Positions 8,910 to 17,194 of a stretch of DNA of 64,000 bases are shown piece after piece. The DNA is from DASPSM01 sp036008465. GTDB lineage: Bacteria > Planctomycetota > Planctomycetia > Planctomycetales > Planctomycetaceae. Positions within the stretch are counted from its first letter, which is position 1. The number at the start of each line of letters is the position of its first letter. The stretch spans positions 1 to 64,000 of the forward strand of contig DASYNP010000044.1 of the NCBI GenBank assembly GCA_036008465.1, in the 5' to 3' direction. The position numbers and the translations under genes are program-made. The notes under the pieces were generated by a model, which had not been told where the DNA came from, did no database searches, and saw only the letters and a list, made by a program, of their open reading frames with translations.

Positions 8910-9000
8910 AAGGTAGCCTTTTCAGGTCATGCGGACGGTTGACGCGGCGAGCAAAATAGGGAGTTCCGGCAGCAGTCGTAACTTCAAAAGGGGGCGCACG

Positions 9001-10308
9001 ATGTCGATGTCTTCATCCCGGCGAAACTTCTTGCGTGCGGGAGCATTAACCGGGCTGGGCAGTTCGCTTTGGAACGTTGCGGGGCCGCAGTCGGCGCGAG
9101 CCGCCGACGCGCCGCGCGGCGCGAATCCGGCGGTGACGCGCCCTCCTGCCCAGAGGCTCCATCCGCGCGTCATTCAATCAACCGAGCATCGAGCGATCGT
9201 CTCCAAAAAGTTGCAGGAAATTGGTGAACAGCGCCGAAAAGCGGCGGTTCGGCAAGCGTCGCCCGGTCTGCGGACGTCGATTGAGATCCCCCTCACGACG
9301 GTGTCACTCGGTTCGAACTTTTCGGCGAGTATTAACATCGCTTTTCAAGGACAGGGCACGTTGACGCCGTTGGAGGTCGACTCCGGCTCTACCACGCTGA
9401 TCGTTCCGTATTGGGAAGTGATCAAGGACAGCTACACGGACGTTCTCGGCTACGAGATCGTCGAGCCGTTCGGTTGCCCCGCCAGACTCATGCGAGGACC
9501 GATCATTCTCCCTGACGCGCTCGGGGGGCCTTACACCATTCCGGACTGCGTGTTTTACGCGTGTACGGGTCCGAACAAGTACAACGACCGGACGCACATT
9601 TTCGGCGCCGGTTGTATCACTCCCTGGGCCGCCAGCGGTTGGAACACTCCGGGCGACAACGTCGTGCTGCGCGCCCCGCAAGCTTACGACGAGGCGTATC
9701 CCTTTGCCGAGTTTCATTACGCGCCGGCTGCGACGATCTTCGCGGCCTGCGACCAACCGACTGTGGTCGGCGGTTCTCGATTGACTCTCCACCAGTGCGA
9801 GCCGCCGGGCTACACGATGTTCGAGATCCTCTGGAGCTTCGGCTGGATGTCGCTCACGCCGACCCAATTGTGGGTCAACGGAGTTCCGACAAACTGGGCC
9901 CAAGACGCGCCCCACAAGGTCGCGCTCATCGACAACGGCGGCGGCCCGGTTCTCTTCAGTGATCCGGGCCACCACGTCTGCAACGGAGGTTGTCCCCAGC
10001 CCGCTACATGTGACCCGTGCGGCACGGATCTGTCACAGGGCCCAGGCATGAAAGGCTGCCAATGCAGTCGCGCGCCAATCGCCTTTTGCTTAACAGATGC
10101 CTGCGGGTGCAAAACGTACAGCTTCACGATCGACGCCTCGCGCCTGCCTGAGACCGTGCGAGGCCTGACGTTCCTTGTTTGCGATGTCAATACGTACATT
10201 CCAACGGGCTATCAAGGAATGAACATCGGCGGCATCTCGATGCTCTTCAACGATCTGCTCATCGACTACAGAGCCGCAAGGGTGGGCTTCAAGCCAAGCC
10301 TGACGTAG
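9001..10308 (+). CDS. Tat-exported pepsin-like (A1 fold) protein, cysteine-rich
   Basis: 435 aa starting at ATG 9001 after GGGGG. SRRNFLRAG at residues 6-14 is a twin-arginine signal. The body carries the landmarks of pepsin-type aspartic proteases: a strand then VDSGSTTLIVP (D127-S-G-S, first catalytic loop), HIFGAG near 199 (pepsin GILGLG), ALIDNGGG (D311-N-G-G, position of the second DTG), and a C-terminal block at about 403-432 ending DYRAARVGFKP (pepsin FDR..NRVGFAP). The second motif has Asn in place of Thr/Ser, so activity is uncertain. Between 327 and 370 there are nine cysteines. I identify the fold from these landmarks, not from a search. It follows the paired exporters. Confidence 0.6.
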   Translation: MSMSSSRRNFLRAGALTGLGSSLWNVAGPQSARAADAPRGANPAVTRPPAQRLHPRVIQSTEHRAIVSKKLQEIGEQRRKAAVRQASPGLRTSIEIPLTTVSLGSNFSASINIAFQGQGTLTPLEVDSGSTTLIVPYWEVIKDSYTDVLGYEIVEPFGCPARLMRGPIILPDALGGPYTIPDCVFYACTGPNKYNDRTHIFGAGCITPWAASGWNTPGDNVVLRAPQAYDEAYPFAEFHYAPAATIFAACDQPTVVGGSRLTLHQCEPPGYTMFEILWSFGWMSLTPTQLWVNGVPTNWAQDAPHKVALIDNGGGPVLFSDPGHHVCNGGCPQPATCDPCGTDLSQGPGMKGCQCSRAPIAFCLTDACGCKTYSFTIDASRLPETVRGLTFLVCDVNTYIPTGYQGMNIGGISMLFNDLLIDYRAARVGFKPSLT

Positions 10309-10332
10309 CCTGCGGCGGCTGCGACCGGCGCG

Positions 10333-10399
10333 CGGTGGGCCAATTTCGGCCCCCTATCAAAAGGAATTGGTCGGTCCGCCGGGCCAATTTGGCCCACCG
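10333..10399. repeat. Hairpin repeat with CCTATCAAAA centre
   Basis: The arms CGGTGGGCCAATTT (10333-10346) and AATTTGGCCCACCG (10386-10399) are complementary except at one position. The spacer contains CCTATCAAAA, as does the hairpin at 402-464. It lies 24 bp after the stop of the pepsin-like gene, so it may act as a transcription end, but there is no T-tract. Confidence 0.6.
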
Positions 10400-10437
10400 T
10401 TCGCGGCGTGCTGACAGGGGCCTTGAGTTGCGAGAAG

Positions 10438-10511
10438 TACACCCGGCAGGATTCGAACCTGCGACCTGCGGTTTAGGAAACCGCCGCTCTATCCTACTGA
10501 GCTACGGGTGC
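10438..10511 (-). tRNA. tRNA-Arg (anticodon CCU)
   Basis: Complete cloverleaf of 74 nt. The acceptor GCACCCG pairs with CGGGTGT (one G-U pair at the end), the D-stem is GCTC/GAGC, the anticodon stem GCGGT/ACCGC surrounds the loop TTCCTAA with anticodon CCT (reads AGG), and the T-arm is GCAGG-TTCGAAT-CCTGC. The discriminator is A. CCA is not encoded (the genome reads CTT). Confidence 0.95.
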
Positions 10512-10782
10512 GTAAGCGAAAAACTCGCTGCTTGGAGCGGGTGGCCCGGACAACTCGTTGTCCGGGCTGCGCAGCAGCAAGAGGTCCTTCAATTTAACCG
10601 CCAGACAGGCTTGCCGCACAGGGTAGCACTCAGACTCCAAGACACGGGACGCCCACGCCGGGCCCAGCCGAAACGCGGTGATTTCCGGCCGCACGTTGAA
10701 ACGCTCCGTGGCGCAGGTGAGTTCGAGCATCCACGACGCAGTTCTCGTGAAAGAAGCCTGGCGCCGCCGGTAGAATGACTGC

Positions 10783-11130
10783 ATGAGCGGCCTGAATCCC
10801 TTCGCTGGCATCTTTCCTCTGCCGCCGCCGAAACATGCCGTCCGCCCGGCTGAGGCTACCCAGCAGTATCGGTACGTCCAAAGAGACCGATCGAAGTGCG
10901 CCGCGCGGGCGGCTGATCTGCGCGCGACTCAGGGGGACGGACGTCTGCAGCCTCTCGACATCGTCGCGGCCTATTACATCTCCGACCAGACGTCCGAGTC
11001 GTATGTTTTCTCGCTGGCGGAGCTCGAAAGCGTGAGAATGGCGATGTTGTACGGACTTCCGACACCCGACTTCCGAGGCACGATCATTCGGCGAATCGCC
11101 GCGATCTGGAAAGAGTTGCAATTGCTCTGA
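10783..11130 (+). CDS. Hypothetical protein (115 aa)
   Basis: Not recognised. The composition is protein-like: a proline-rich N-terminus (PLPPPK), a basic middle, then ISDQTSESYVFSLAELESVRMAML and a C-terminal amphipathic helix IIRRIAAIWKEL. No signal peptide or membrane segment is seen. The ATG lacks a strong ribosome binding site. An overlapping minus-strand frame (10630-11193) is less convincing because its composition is that of the reverse of this gene. It is transcribed away from the tRNA gene. Confidence 0.5.
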   Translation: MSGLNPFAGIFPLPPPKHAVRPAEATQQYRYVQRDRSKCAARAADLRATQGDGRLQPLDIVAAYYISDQTSESYVFSLAELESVRMAMLYGLPTPDFRGTIIRRIAAIWKELQLL

Positions 11131-11216
11131 CTCTGTCCGCGACCGAACCGTGCAACTGAGTGTGTCGCCGTCGGATTCGAAGACACGGAACAAGGCATCC
11201 CAGCCTTCGAGACACC

Positions 11217-11498
11217 ATGATCGAGCCCGATGAGGATGACGATTGGTGGAAGCGGGGTCGCTCGCCGGATGACGAGTTCGACGACGAGAACGAAGAAGAG
11301 GACGCGGACGACGAGACGACGATCCCCTGTCCGCATTGCGGCGAGGACGTCTTCGACAATGCGGAACAATGCCCAGCCTGCGGCATGTGGCTCATTGCCG
11401 ATCGCCGCCCTTTGTCTGGCCGGCCGCGTTGGTTTGTGGTTCTGGGCGTTGCTGTCGCCCTGCTCGCGATCGCGACTTGGATCGTGTGGTGGCGCTAA
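11217..11498 (+). CDS. Small acidic membrane protein with zinc ribbon
   Basis: 93 aa from ATG 11217. The first 40 residues are very acidic (runs of D and E). Next comes a CPHCGEDVF...CPACGMWL zinc ribbon (two CxxC knuckles 13 residues apart) and then a single C-terminal transmembrane helix (WFVVLGVAVALLAIATWIVWW). The likely topology is a cytoplasmic zinc ribbon anchored by the tail. Function unknown. The facing gene 11547-12578 also has a CxxC zinc-binding segment and membrane helices, but no sequence relation is evident. Confidence 0.75.
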   Translation: MIEPDEDDDWWKRGRSPDDEFDDENEEEDADDETTIPCPHCGEDVFDNAEQCPACGMWLIADRRPLSGRPRWFVVLGVAVALLAIATWIVWWR

Positions 11499-11546
11499 GC
11501 GAGCGAACTCAATCGCCGATTCGATCGCTGTTCTTAACCATTCAAC

Positions 11547-12578
11547 TCAACCATTCAATTGTGTCGCGACGGCCCGCGCGTAGTCGCCGTTGCGAAAGCG
11601 CAGCCGGATGACGCCGCGAGAGCGGTCTCCGCCGGCGATTTTTGCAGGGGCCGCCATCCTGCGGGCGACGACAACGCTGACGACAATCGACACGATCGCC
11701 AGGCCGACGCTCACGAGGCCGAATTCCAGCCAGTCGAGATTGAACGGGAGCACGACGGCGGCAGTCGCCAGGATTCCGACAGTCACTGCGTTCCAGAAGA
11801 GGCGTCGATATCGTTGCTGCGCCAAGTGCGCGCAGTCGGCACAGCGCGGGATCGTGAGCTTCAGCGTCTTCGTGACTTTCATACGATGTCCGCGGTCGAG
11901 CGTTGTCGGTCGCAGGCAGCCGCAGCAGAGGAGCGGCCAGCTGTGTCGCCCGATTTGGAAATCGCACCAGTCCTGGCTGGCATCCAGCGCGGGCTGTTCT
12001 TGTTTCGCCGGAACGAGCCGTCCGTTTGTGGGGTCTTTGAGCAGAGCGGGCGGCGAGCCGGGCGGCAGCTTTGGCGACAGCGGATGATCCTGGTTCGGCC
12101 GAATGCGACTGCGCAGCCATTTTTGCAGTAGGAACAATCCGCCACCGGCTGCAAGCAGCCCCGCCGGGAGGATCATCGCGTAGGGGAGCGCGGCCGGAGC
12201 GGTGAAGCCAAATGTCACCCCCAGAACCACGCCGATGACGCCCCCGGCCGCCGCGATCAGGCCGGCCAGGCGGCCCACGTTGCGGTAGCTTCCGCGTCGA
12301 AAGCCGGCGACGAGTTCATCGCCGATCCAGTTGCACTTGGGGCAAGGGACGAGTTCCGCTTCCGAGGCCAACCTTCGATCGAGATCTTTCTGAGCCTTTT
12401 GATTGGCCGAACGGGTCGCGCGGTCGACACCGAGCCCATAGGGAGCCTGCGCGGTGCCGACGCCGATGCGAGTGAATTTGTAGAAGTATTCACAACCACA
12501 GCGCGTGCAGGCGACGCGAACCAGGCGCCCGCCCACGCGCTCGGAGTTAATGACCTTCGCGTGGTAGTGAACGAACAA
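11547..12578 (-). CDS. Hypothetical membrane protein with zinc-ribbon segments
   Basis: About 343 aa. The N-terminal part has CTRCGCEYFYKF and CPKCNWIG, a likely split zinc ribbon. A two-helix membrane segment follows (LAGLIAAAGGVIGVVLGVTFGF and the stretch ending GLLAAGGGLFLL). The middle has CDFQIG...LCCGCLRPTT and CADCAHLA, a second cysteine cluster, and further helices lie near the C-terminus. The start is uncertain: the only in-frame ATG (12683) lies inside the preceding PAP2 gene, so I place it at TTG 12578, just after the PAP2 stop with GGAATTGAG upstream. Probably co-transcribed with PAP2. No function assigned. Confidence 0.65.
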   Translation of the reverse strand: MFVHYHAKVINSERVGGRLVRVACTRCGCEYFYKFTRIGVGTAQAPYGLGVDRATRSANQKAQKDLDRRLASEAELVPCPKCNWIGDELVAGFRRGSYRNVGRLAGLIAAAGGVIGVVLGVTFGFTAPAALPYAMILPAGLLAAGGGLFLLQKWLRSRIRPNQDHPLSPKLPPGSPPALLKDPTNGRLVPAKQEQPALDASQDWCDFQIGRHSWPLLCCGCLRPTTLDRGHRMKVTKTLKLTIPRCADCAHLAQQRYRRLFWNAVTVGILATAAVVLPFNLDWLEFGLVSVGLAIVSIVVSVVVARRMAAPAKIAGGDRSRGVIRLRFRNGDYARAVATQLNG

Positions 12579-12585
12579 GTCAGAC

Positions 12586-13290
12586 TCAATTCCCGCGGAG
12601 GCCGCGGTCTTCAGGCGGATTTTCGCCGCGAAGCGGTGCCGACGCGCCCGGGCCGAGGGCGCAGCCGTGAGCCACGTAAACACCGACGATCGCGCCGACG
12701 AAGCCGCCCGCGATCACGTCGCCCACGAAATGATAATTCATTCCGATCAGTCCGACCGCAACCGCCGCGGCGGCGGTCACGCAGACCCATCGCCAGCGCG
12801 GAGAGGCGACCCAGACGACCGCGACGATGGCCAACGTGCGGATCATGTGGCCCGACGGGAAACTACCGAACGCCGGACCGCTGTGGAACGGGTGGAATCC
12901 ATAGGCACCATTGCCCAACAGCGACGGATTGTCGTGCGTCCACGTCTCCGGCCAGTAGCGGCCGAAACAGAACTTTAAGGACGCTTCGAATTGCACGGCG
13001 ATCAACAGGCTGACGCAAGCAGCCAGCAGCGTCAGTTCCCAGCGTCGAAAAGGTCCCCAAGCCCGCCGAATCATGAGCGCTACGATTGCACCGGGCGCCC
13101 ACGCCTGCAGGACCGGTGGCGGATCCTGCAGCCAGACTAAGATTCGGAATCGATTCGTGTGGTGATCGGCGACCCAGAACGCGACCGGCCGATCGACGAA
13201 GAGGTAGCAGAGCACAACCAGGATCGCGCTACAAACGAGCGCGACGGCCGAACGCACGAGCAGGGTCGTGTAGAAGCTGCGACTCGCCAC
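12586..13290 (-). CDS. PAP2-family membrane phosphatase
   Basis: 234 aa with several transmembrane helices. The three phosphatase motifs of the type 2 phosphatidic acid phosphatase superfamily are present in order: KFCFGRYWPE (KxxxxxxRP-like, with W inserted before P), SFPSGHM (PSGH) and GMNYHFVGDVIAG (the HxxxD block with the Ser-Arg pair replaced). It should hydrolyse a lipid phosphate or diphosphate such as undecaprenyl pyrophosphate or phosphatidate at the outer membrane face; the substrate is not resolved. The replaced SR in motif 3 may affect activity. The following gene begins about 8 bp after its stop. Confidence 0.85.
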   Translation of the reverse strand: MASRSFYTTLLVRSAVALVCSAILVVLCYLFVDRPVAFWVADHHTNRFRILVWLQDPPPVLQAWAPGAIVALMIRRAWGPFRRWELTLLAACVSLLIAVQFEASLKFCFGRYWPETWTHDNPSLLGNGAYGFHPFHSGPAFGSFPSGHMIRTLAIVAVVWVASPRWRWVCVTAAAAVAVGLIGMNYHFVGDVIAGGFVGAIVGVYVAHGCALGPGASAPLRGENPPEDRGLRGN

Positions 13291-13493
13291 CGAAGACTCT
13301 TGGTCACAAGTTGACGGTCGCGAATCGGGGTGTCATTTGCCCGGACCGGCCCGGACACAACGCGTCCGATTCGCGTGGCAAGAATTGTCTCAAGCCGCAA
13401 CGTTTGGCGGCAAGCAGACGAGGTGACGCGGCAGTGTGAGCGTGCCCGCCAATCAACGCGGCCCAAGCGTCTCGAGGGGCGGCGCGACTGGGC

Positions 13494-13856
13494 CTAGCGG
13501 CGCCCGGGCATCGGATTGGCCGGTTGAAACTGGTGGCCGAACTGCTGATTTCCGAATTGTTGTTGAAACTGGGAGTTATTGAGATTCAGCCGCTCAGCCA
13601 TTTTGTTTGGGTCGTTCTTGGGGTCGGACCAGTCGATGGTGGGCTCGAACTTGGGGGGATCCCACGGCTTGAGCACCTTCTTTTTCCAGGTGTCGGCCCA
13701 CAACTTGTTGTTGTTGGGAAGCTTGAGGCTGGCGCCATTCTGCACGAGCACGAACGCGCCGATTCCCAACAGGACGCACCCGACGAGCAAGGTCACGATC
13801 TTGTTGGTCCTGTCAGTTCGCTGGTCCTGCTCAGTCATTTGATTCGACGTGGACAT
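13494..13856 (-). CDS. Small single-pass membrane protein, Asn/Gln-rich tail
   Basis: 120 aa, not recognised. A short cytoplasmic N-terminus (MSTSNQMTEQDQRTDRTNK) precedes one transmembrane helix (IVTLLVGCVLLGIGAFVLV). A predicted periplasmic tail follows with KPWDPPKFEPTIDWSDP and a low-complexity FQQQFGNQQFGHQFQ end. GGGAG lies upstream of the ATG at good spacing. It stands alone on the minus strand between the PAP2 gene and a plus-strand membrane protein. Confidence 0.7.
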   Translation of the reverse strand: MSTSNQMTEQDQRTDRTNKIVTLLVGCVLLGIGAFVLVQNGASLKLPNNNKLWADTWKKKVLKPWDPPKFEPTIDWSDPKNDPNKMAERLNLNNSQFQQQFGNQQFGHQFQPANPMPGRR

Positions 13857-14140
13857 CGTTCAGCTCCCGTGGCCCGGCCGTGGAACACGTACTATCGGGC
13901 AAAACGACCTTCGTTCAGCAAAAAATGCGCCTCGAAAAACTATAGATCACAATTCGGCCCGGGCGCGGCGCGTCGGATTTCTGGAAGTCGCCCCGAACAC
14001 GTCGAACTGAGAATGATGCATTTCGGCAACGTGCATCCCTCGAATATCCGAGGGCTGTTGCGGTAAAATTTTGCTCGGCGGCACGGCGGAAACGCGTTTT
14101 AGTGACTCTCTCTGCCGAGCCGTCTCAGGGACAGAGTCGG

Positions 14141-14671
14141 ATGACGCAGCCAATCGCGGCCCTCTTGAAGACCGGAGGTTGGGCAGTTGCGCTCTTTGGC
14201 GTGCTGTCGCTCCAGCATTTGCCAGATCGGTTCTTTGGCGAACACACCGTCTGCGGACCTTGGGGCTGCGGAGCGCCGCTTCCCGCGCTTTTGGCCTGCC
14301 ACGGATTTTGGCTCGTGCTTTTCGCGCCCGCGACGGTTTATGCGGCGCGGCAGTTGAAACCGCAAACTGTGTGGCGGCTGGGCGCAGGGCTGGTGAGTCT
14401 GGCCGGCCTCGGATTGGTGGCCGTCGTCGTCTGGCAGGCCGTGGCCTGGTGGCCCTACGTGGACAAATCGCTGCATGGTTATGCCTTGCAGCGATATCTC
14501 TTCGTGCTCGCGACTCTGGTCGACGTGCCGATCTTGGAATCGCTCGTTGCCGGAGTGACGCTCTGGTGGGCCGGCATCTTGCGGTCTGTTTCGGCGATTC
14601 CGTCACAGGCGAAGGGTCAACCAGCCGGTGCTGCCGATGTGGGGCCGCTACCGCGTAGTGAGCCCGCGTAA
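14141..14671 (+). CDS. Multi-pass membrane protein of unknown function
   Basis: 176 aa. Four hydrophobic segments can be seen (around AVALFGVLSL, ALLACHGFWLVLFAPATVYAA, LVSLAGLGLVAVVVWQAVAWW and YLFVLATLVDVPILESLVAGVTLWW). CGPWGC between helices 1 and 2 could form a disulfide in the periplasm. ATG 14141 with AGGGA upstream is preferred to a GTG at 14102. No family recognised and no operon partner is clear. Confidence 0.7.
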   Translation: MTQPIAALLKTGGWAVALFGVLSLQHLPDRFFGEHTVCGPWGCGAPLPALLACHGFWLVLFAPATVYAARQLKPQTVWRLGAGLVSLAGLGLVAVVVWQAVAWWPYVDKSLHGYALQRYLFVLATLVDVPILESLVAGVTLWWAGILRSVSAIPSQAKGQPAGAADVGPLPRSEPA

Positions 14672-14686
14672 CGAGAATTTAAGCAC

Positions 14687-14707
14687 CGTAGGGCTCGCGC
14701 CCTACGC
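14687..14707. terminator. Possible hairpin terminator
   Basis: CGTAGGGC and GCCCTACG form a perfect stem around a short TCGC-type loop, in the gap between the membrane protein and the PLC gene. No T-tract follows on either strand, so this could equally be an interspersed palindrome. Confidence 0.35.
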
Positions 14708-14748
14708 TCGCCGGGTCTGTTAGCAAGTCACACGATTACAGGTTGATG

Positions 14749-15759
14749 ATGAACTGGCGAGCGGTGAACCGGGTGGCGCTGGTTGTTGTCGTCGTATGGG
14801 CAGCGCACGTTCTCTCGCTGCCAGCCGGCGAGCCGTCGGACGTCGAGCAGGTGCGGATCAATCAGTTGCAGTTCATCGGCACGCACAACAGCTATCACGT
14901 CCGCGATCCCGCGAAGCCGAATAAGAACTTTCCTGACTGGAACTACAGTCACGCCCCGCTCGATGTGGAACTCGAACGCGGCGTCCGCAGCTTTGAGCTC
15001 GACTTGCAGTATCGCAAGGGGGAGTTTCAGGTCTTTCACGTGGCGACGCTCGACGAGGGATCGACTTGCCGCACGCTGAAAGAGGGGCTCGAGACGGTTC
15101 GTAAGTGGTCGGACGCGCATCCGCGACACTTGCCGATTTCGTTCTTGTTCGAGCTCAAGCAGGAAGGGCCGCGGTTCGATTCGACGATCACGATCCCGGA
15201 CCGGGCCGCTCTCGATCAGCTCGACGGCGTTCTGCGTTCGGTCTTCCCGCCCGAGCGCACGATCACGCCCGACGACGTGCGGGGCAGCGCCGCTACGCTG
15301 CGCGAGGCGGTGCAAAAATCGGGATGGCCAACGCTCGCGGCAGCTCGGGGCAAGGTGTTCTACATCCTGCATGACGAGAAGATAGAGCGCGAACTCTACA
15401 CGCGCGATCATCCCTCGCTGCGGGGCCGTGTGATGTTCGTTCGCTCGGACGAGAGCCGTGAGGATGCGGCCGCCTTGGTGATGGACAATCCACGCGACAA
15501 GGACATCCCACGACTGGTGAAAGCGGGCTACTTCATCCGCACGCGCGCCGATTCCGGTCTGCGGACGAAGGGCCCACGGCCTCTCGCGCGGCGCGACGCG
15601 GCATTCGCCAGCGGAGCGCAGATCGTGAGCACCGATTTCCCCAGTGGCGAAGCCCAGAACGCAACCGGCTTCGTGGTCGAGTTTGAGCACGCGGCCCCCG
15701 CGAGAATCAATCCGATCAATGGCCCGGAAGGCCTGCGGGGGCAGACGCTTGGTCGCTGA
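14749..15759 (+). CDS. Secreted Ca2+-dependent phosphoinositide phospholipase C-like protein
   Basis: 336 aa with an N-terminal signal peptide (VALVVVVVWAAHVLSLPAG). It belongs to the PLC-like phosphodiesterase TIM barrels: QFIGTHNSYHV holds the first catalytic His, ERGVRSFELDLQY the metal-binding E..D pair, and FHVATLDEGSTC the second His region. FLFELKQEGP and RGRVMFVRSDES resemble later barrel strands. The predicted activity is cleavage of a phosphodiester such as phosphatidylinositol, but natural substrates of bacterial members are mostly unknown. The start is one of three consecutive TTG-ATG-ATG codons; I prefer the last, 6 bases after AGG. The MFS gene follows at once. Confidence 0.8.
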   Translation: MNWRAVNRVALVVVVVWAAHVLSLPAGEPSDVEQVRINQLQFIGTHNSYHVRDPAKPNKNFPDWNYSHAPLDVELERGVRSFELDLQYRKGEFQVFHVATLDEGSTCRTLKEGLETVRKWSDAHPRHLPISFLFELKQEGPRFDSTITIPDRAALDQLDGVLRSVFPPERTITPDDVRGSAATLREAVQKSGWPTLAAARGKVFYILHDEKIERELYTRDHPSLRGRVMFVRSDESREDAAALVMDNPRDKDIPRLVKAGYFIRTRADSGLRTKGPRPLARRDAAFASGAQIVSTDFPSGEAQNATGFVVEFEHAAPARINPINGPEGLRGQTLGR

Positions 15760-15763
15760 CGGC

Positions 15764-17065
15764 GTGACTGAACCCCAATCCGGACCCTGGGCTCCGTTTC
15801 GATTCTCCGACTTTCGAAGCCTGTTTTTGGCGGCCTTCAGCTCAACGCTCGCAAGCCGGGCGCTTGCCGTCGTGCTGGGCTACGAAGTCTACGAGCTCAC
15901 AGGCAATCCGCTGGCGCTGGGAATTCTCGGCCTAGTCGAGGCGATCCCCTCGCTGTCGCTGGCACTTTACGGCGGACATATTGCCGATCGGCACGACCGG
16001 CGAAAAATCCTGCGGATCACGCTGGGCGGGTTGATTCTCTGCTGCCTGGCCCTTTCGCTCTTGGGAGCCAGCGATGTCGGAGGGGTGAAGTTGACGTTGC
16101 TCTACGGCGTCGTGTTCGTCGCCGGCATTGCCCGCGGATTTGCCGAACCGGCCGCGGCGGCGCTCGAGGCCCAGGTCGTGCCGTGGGAGATCCTGGTCAA
16201 CTCGTCGACGCTAATGGCTAGTTGCTGGACGACGGGCGCCGTCGTGGGACCGCTGTGGGGAGGCTTTGCCTATCAGCAGTCGGGGCCCGCGAAGACCTAT
16301 CTGGCAATTGGCTGCTTGTACGCGATTTCTTGGGCCGCCATTACGCGAATTACGCCGCGGCCCAGGCCGCCAGCTCCGGAAGGAGAATCAGTCTGGCAAA
16401 GCGTGTCAGAGGGAGTGCGGTATGTGCTCTCCGATCAGGTGCTCTTGGGTTCGATGTCGCTCGATTTGTTTGCCGTGCTGTTTGGCGGAGCCATCGCCCT
16501 CTTGCCGGTCTTCGCCCGCGACATTCTGAAGGTCGGCCCGAGCGGACTCGGCATGCTCAACGCGGCGCCGACCGCCGGCGCGCTCGTCACGATGCTGATC
16601 GCGAGCCGCCATCCGCCCGTGCGTCATGCGGGGCGCAACCTGATTCTGGCGGTGGCGGGTTTCGGCGTGTCAATGATTGTGTTTGCGCTCTCGCGATCAT
16701 TCTGGCTGTCAATGGTGGCGCTGATGTTCAGCGGCGTCTTCGACGGGATGAGCGTCATCATCCGCCGGGCGATCATCCGGCTCTTCTCGCCCGACCGGCT
16801 GCGCGGGCGGATTGCCTCGGTGAGCATGATTTTTATCGGCTCATCGAATGAGCTCGGCGCGTTTGAGAGCGGCGTGACGGCCGCCTGGTTGGGAACGGTC
16901 CGCTCGGTCTGGATCGGGGGACTCTTGACGCTCGTTGTCGTGGCAACCGCCGCGCTCCGCGCTCCCAAACTGCGCCGATTGAGCCTCGACCCCCGGCAAG
17001 TCGTCCGCCGCGACGAGGAGATCGATCGCGAGCTGGACACAGAAGGCGTTGAGAGTGCCGGGTGA
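15764..17065 (+). CDS. MFS transporter, EntS-like
   Basis: About 433 aa with 10-12 predicted transmembrane helices. The N-terminal FSDFRSLFLAAFSSTLASRALAVVLGYEVYELTG and the loop GGHIADRHDRRKIL (the MFS motif A, G..ADR..RR) match the MFS_3/EntS type of drug or siderophore exporters. The start is uncertain: GTG 15764, directly after the PLC stop, is used, with TTG 15749 (GGGGG upstream) an alternative. Tight spacing suggests co-transcription with the PLC-like gene. The substrate is unknown. Confidence 0.85.
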   Translation: MTEPQSGPWAPFRFSDFRSLFLAAFSSTLASRALAVVLGYEVYELTGNPLALGILGLVEAIPSLSLALYGGHIADRHDRRKILRITLGGLILCCLALSLLGASDVGGVKLTLLYGVVFVAGIARGFAEPAAAALEAQVVPWEILVNSSTLMASCWTTGAVVGPLWGGFAYQQSGPAKTYLAIGCLYAISWAAITRITPRPRPPAPEGESVWQSVSEGVRYVLSDQVLLGSMSLDLFAVLFGGAIALLPVFARDILKVGPSGLGMLNAAPTAGALVTMLIASRHPPVRHAGRNLILAVAGFGVSMIVFALSRSFWLSMVALMFSGVFDGMSVIIRRAIIRLFSPDRLRGRIASVSMIFIGSSNELGAFESGVTAAWLGTVRSVWIGGLLTLVVVATAALRAPKLRRLSLDPRQVVRRDEEIDRELDTEGVESAG

Positions 17066-17194
17066 AGCCTGAATGACGAGACCCGCGGCCCCGATTTTTG
17101 TAAGTCAACGCTTGTTCGCGTGACCAATTATCTCTGGAATGAGGTTTGTGCTGCGGGCCGGCCTCCCCGTTCTGATTGTTGCGAGGTTTCGATT

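Noticed and set aside
10630..11193. Minus-strand frame of 187 codons
   Set aside because: Overlaps the more plausible plus-strand gene at 10783-11130 and has low-quality composition.
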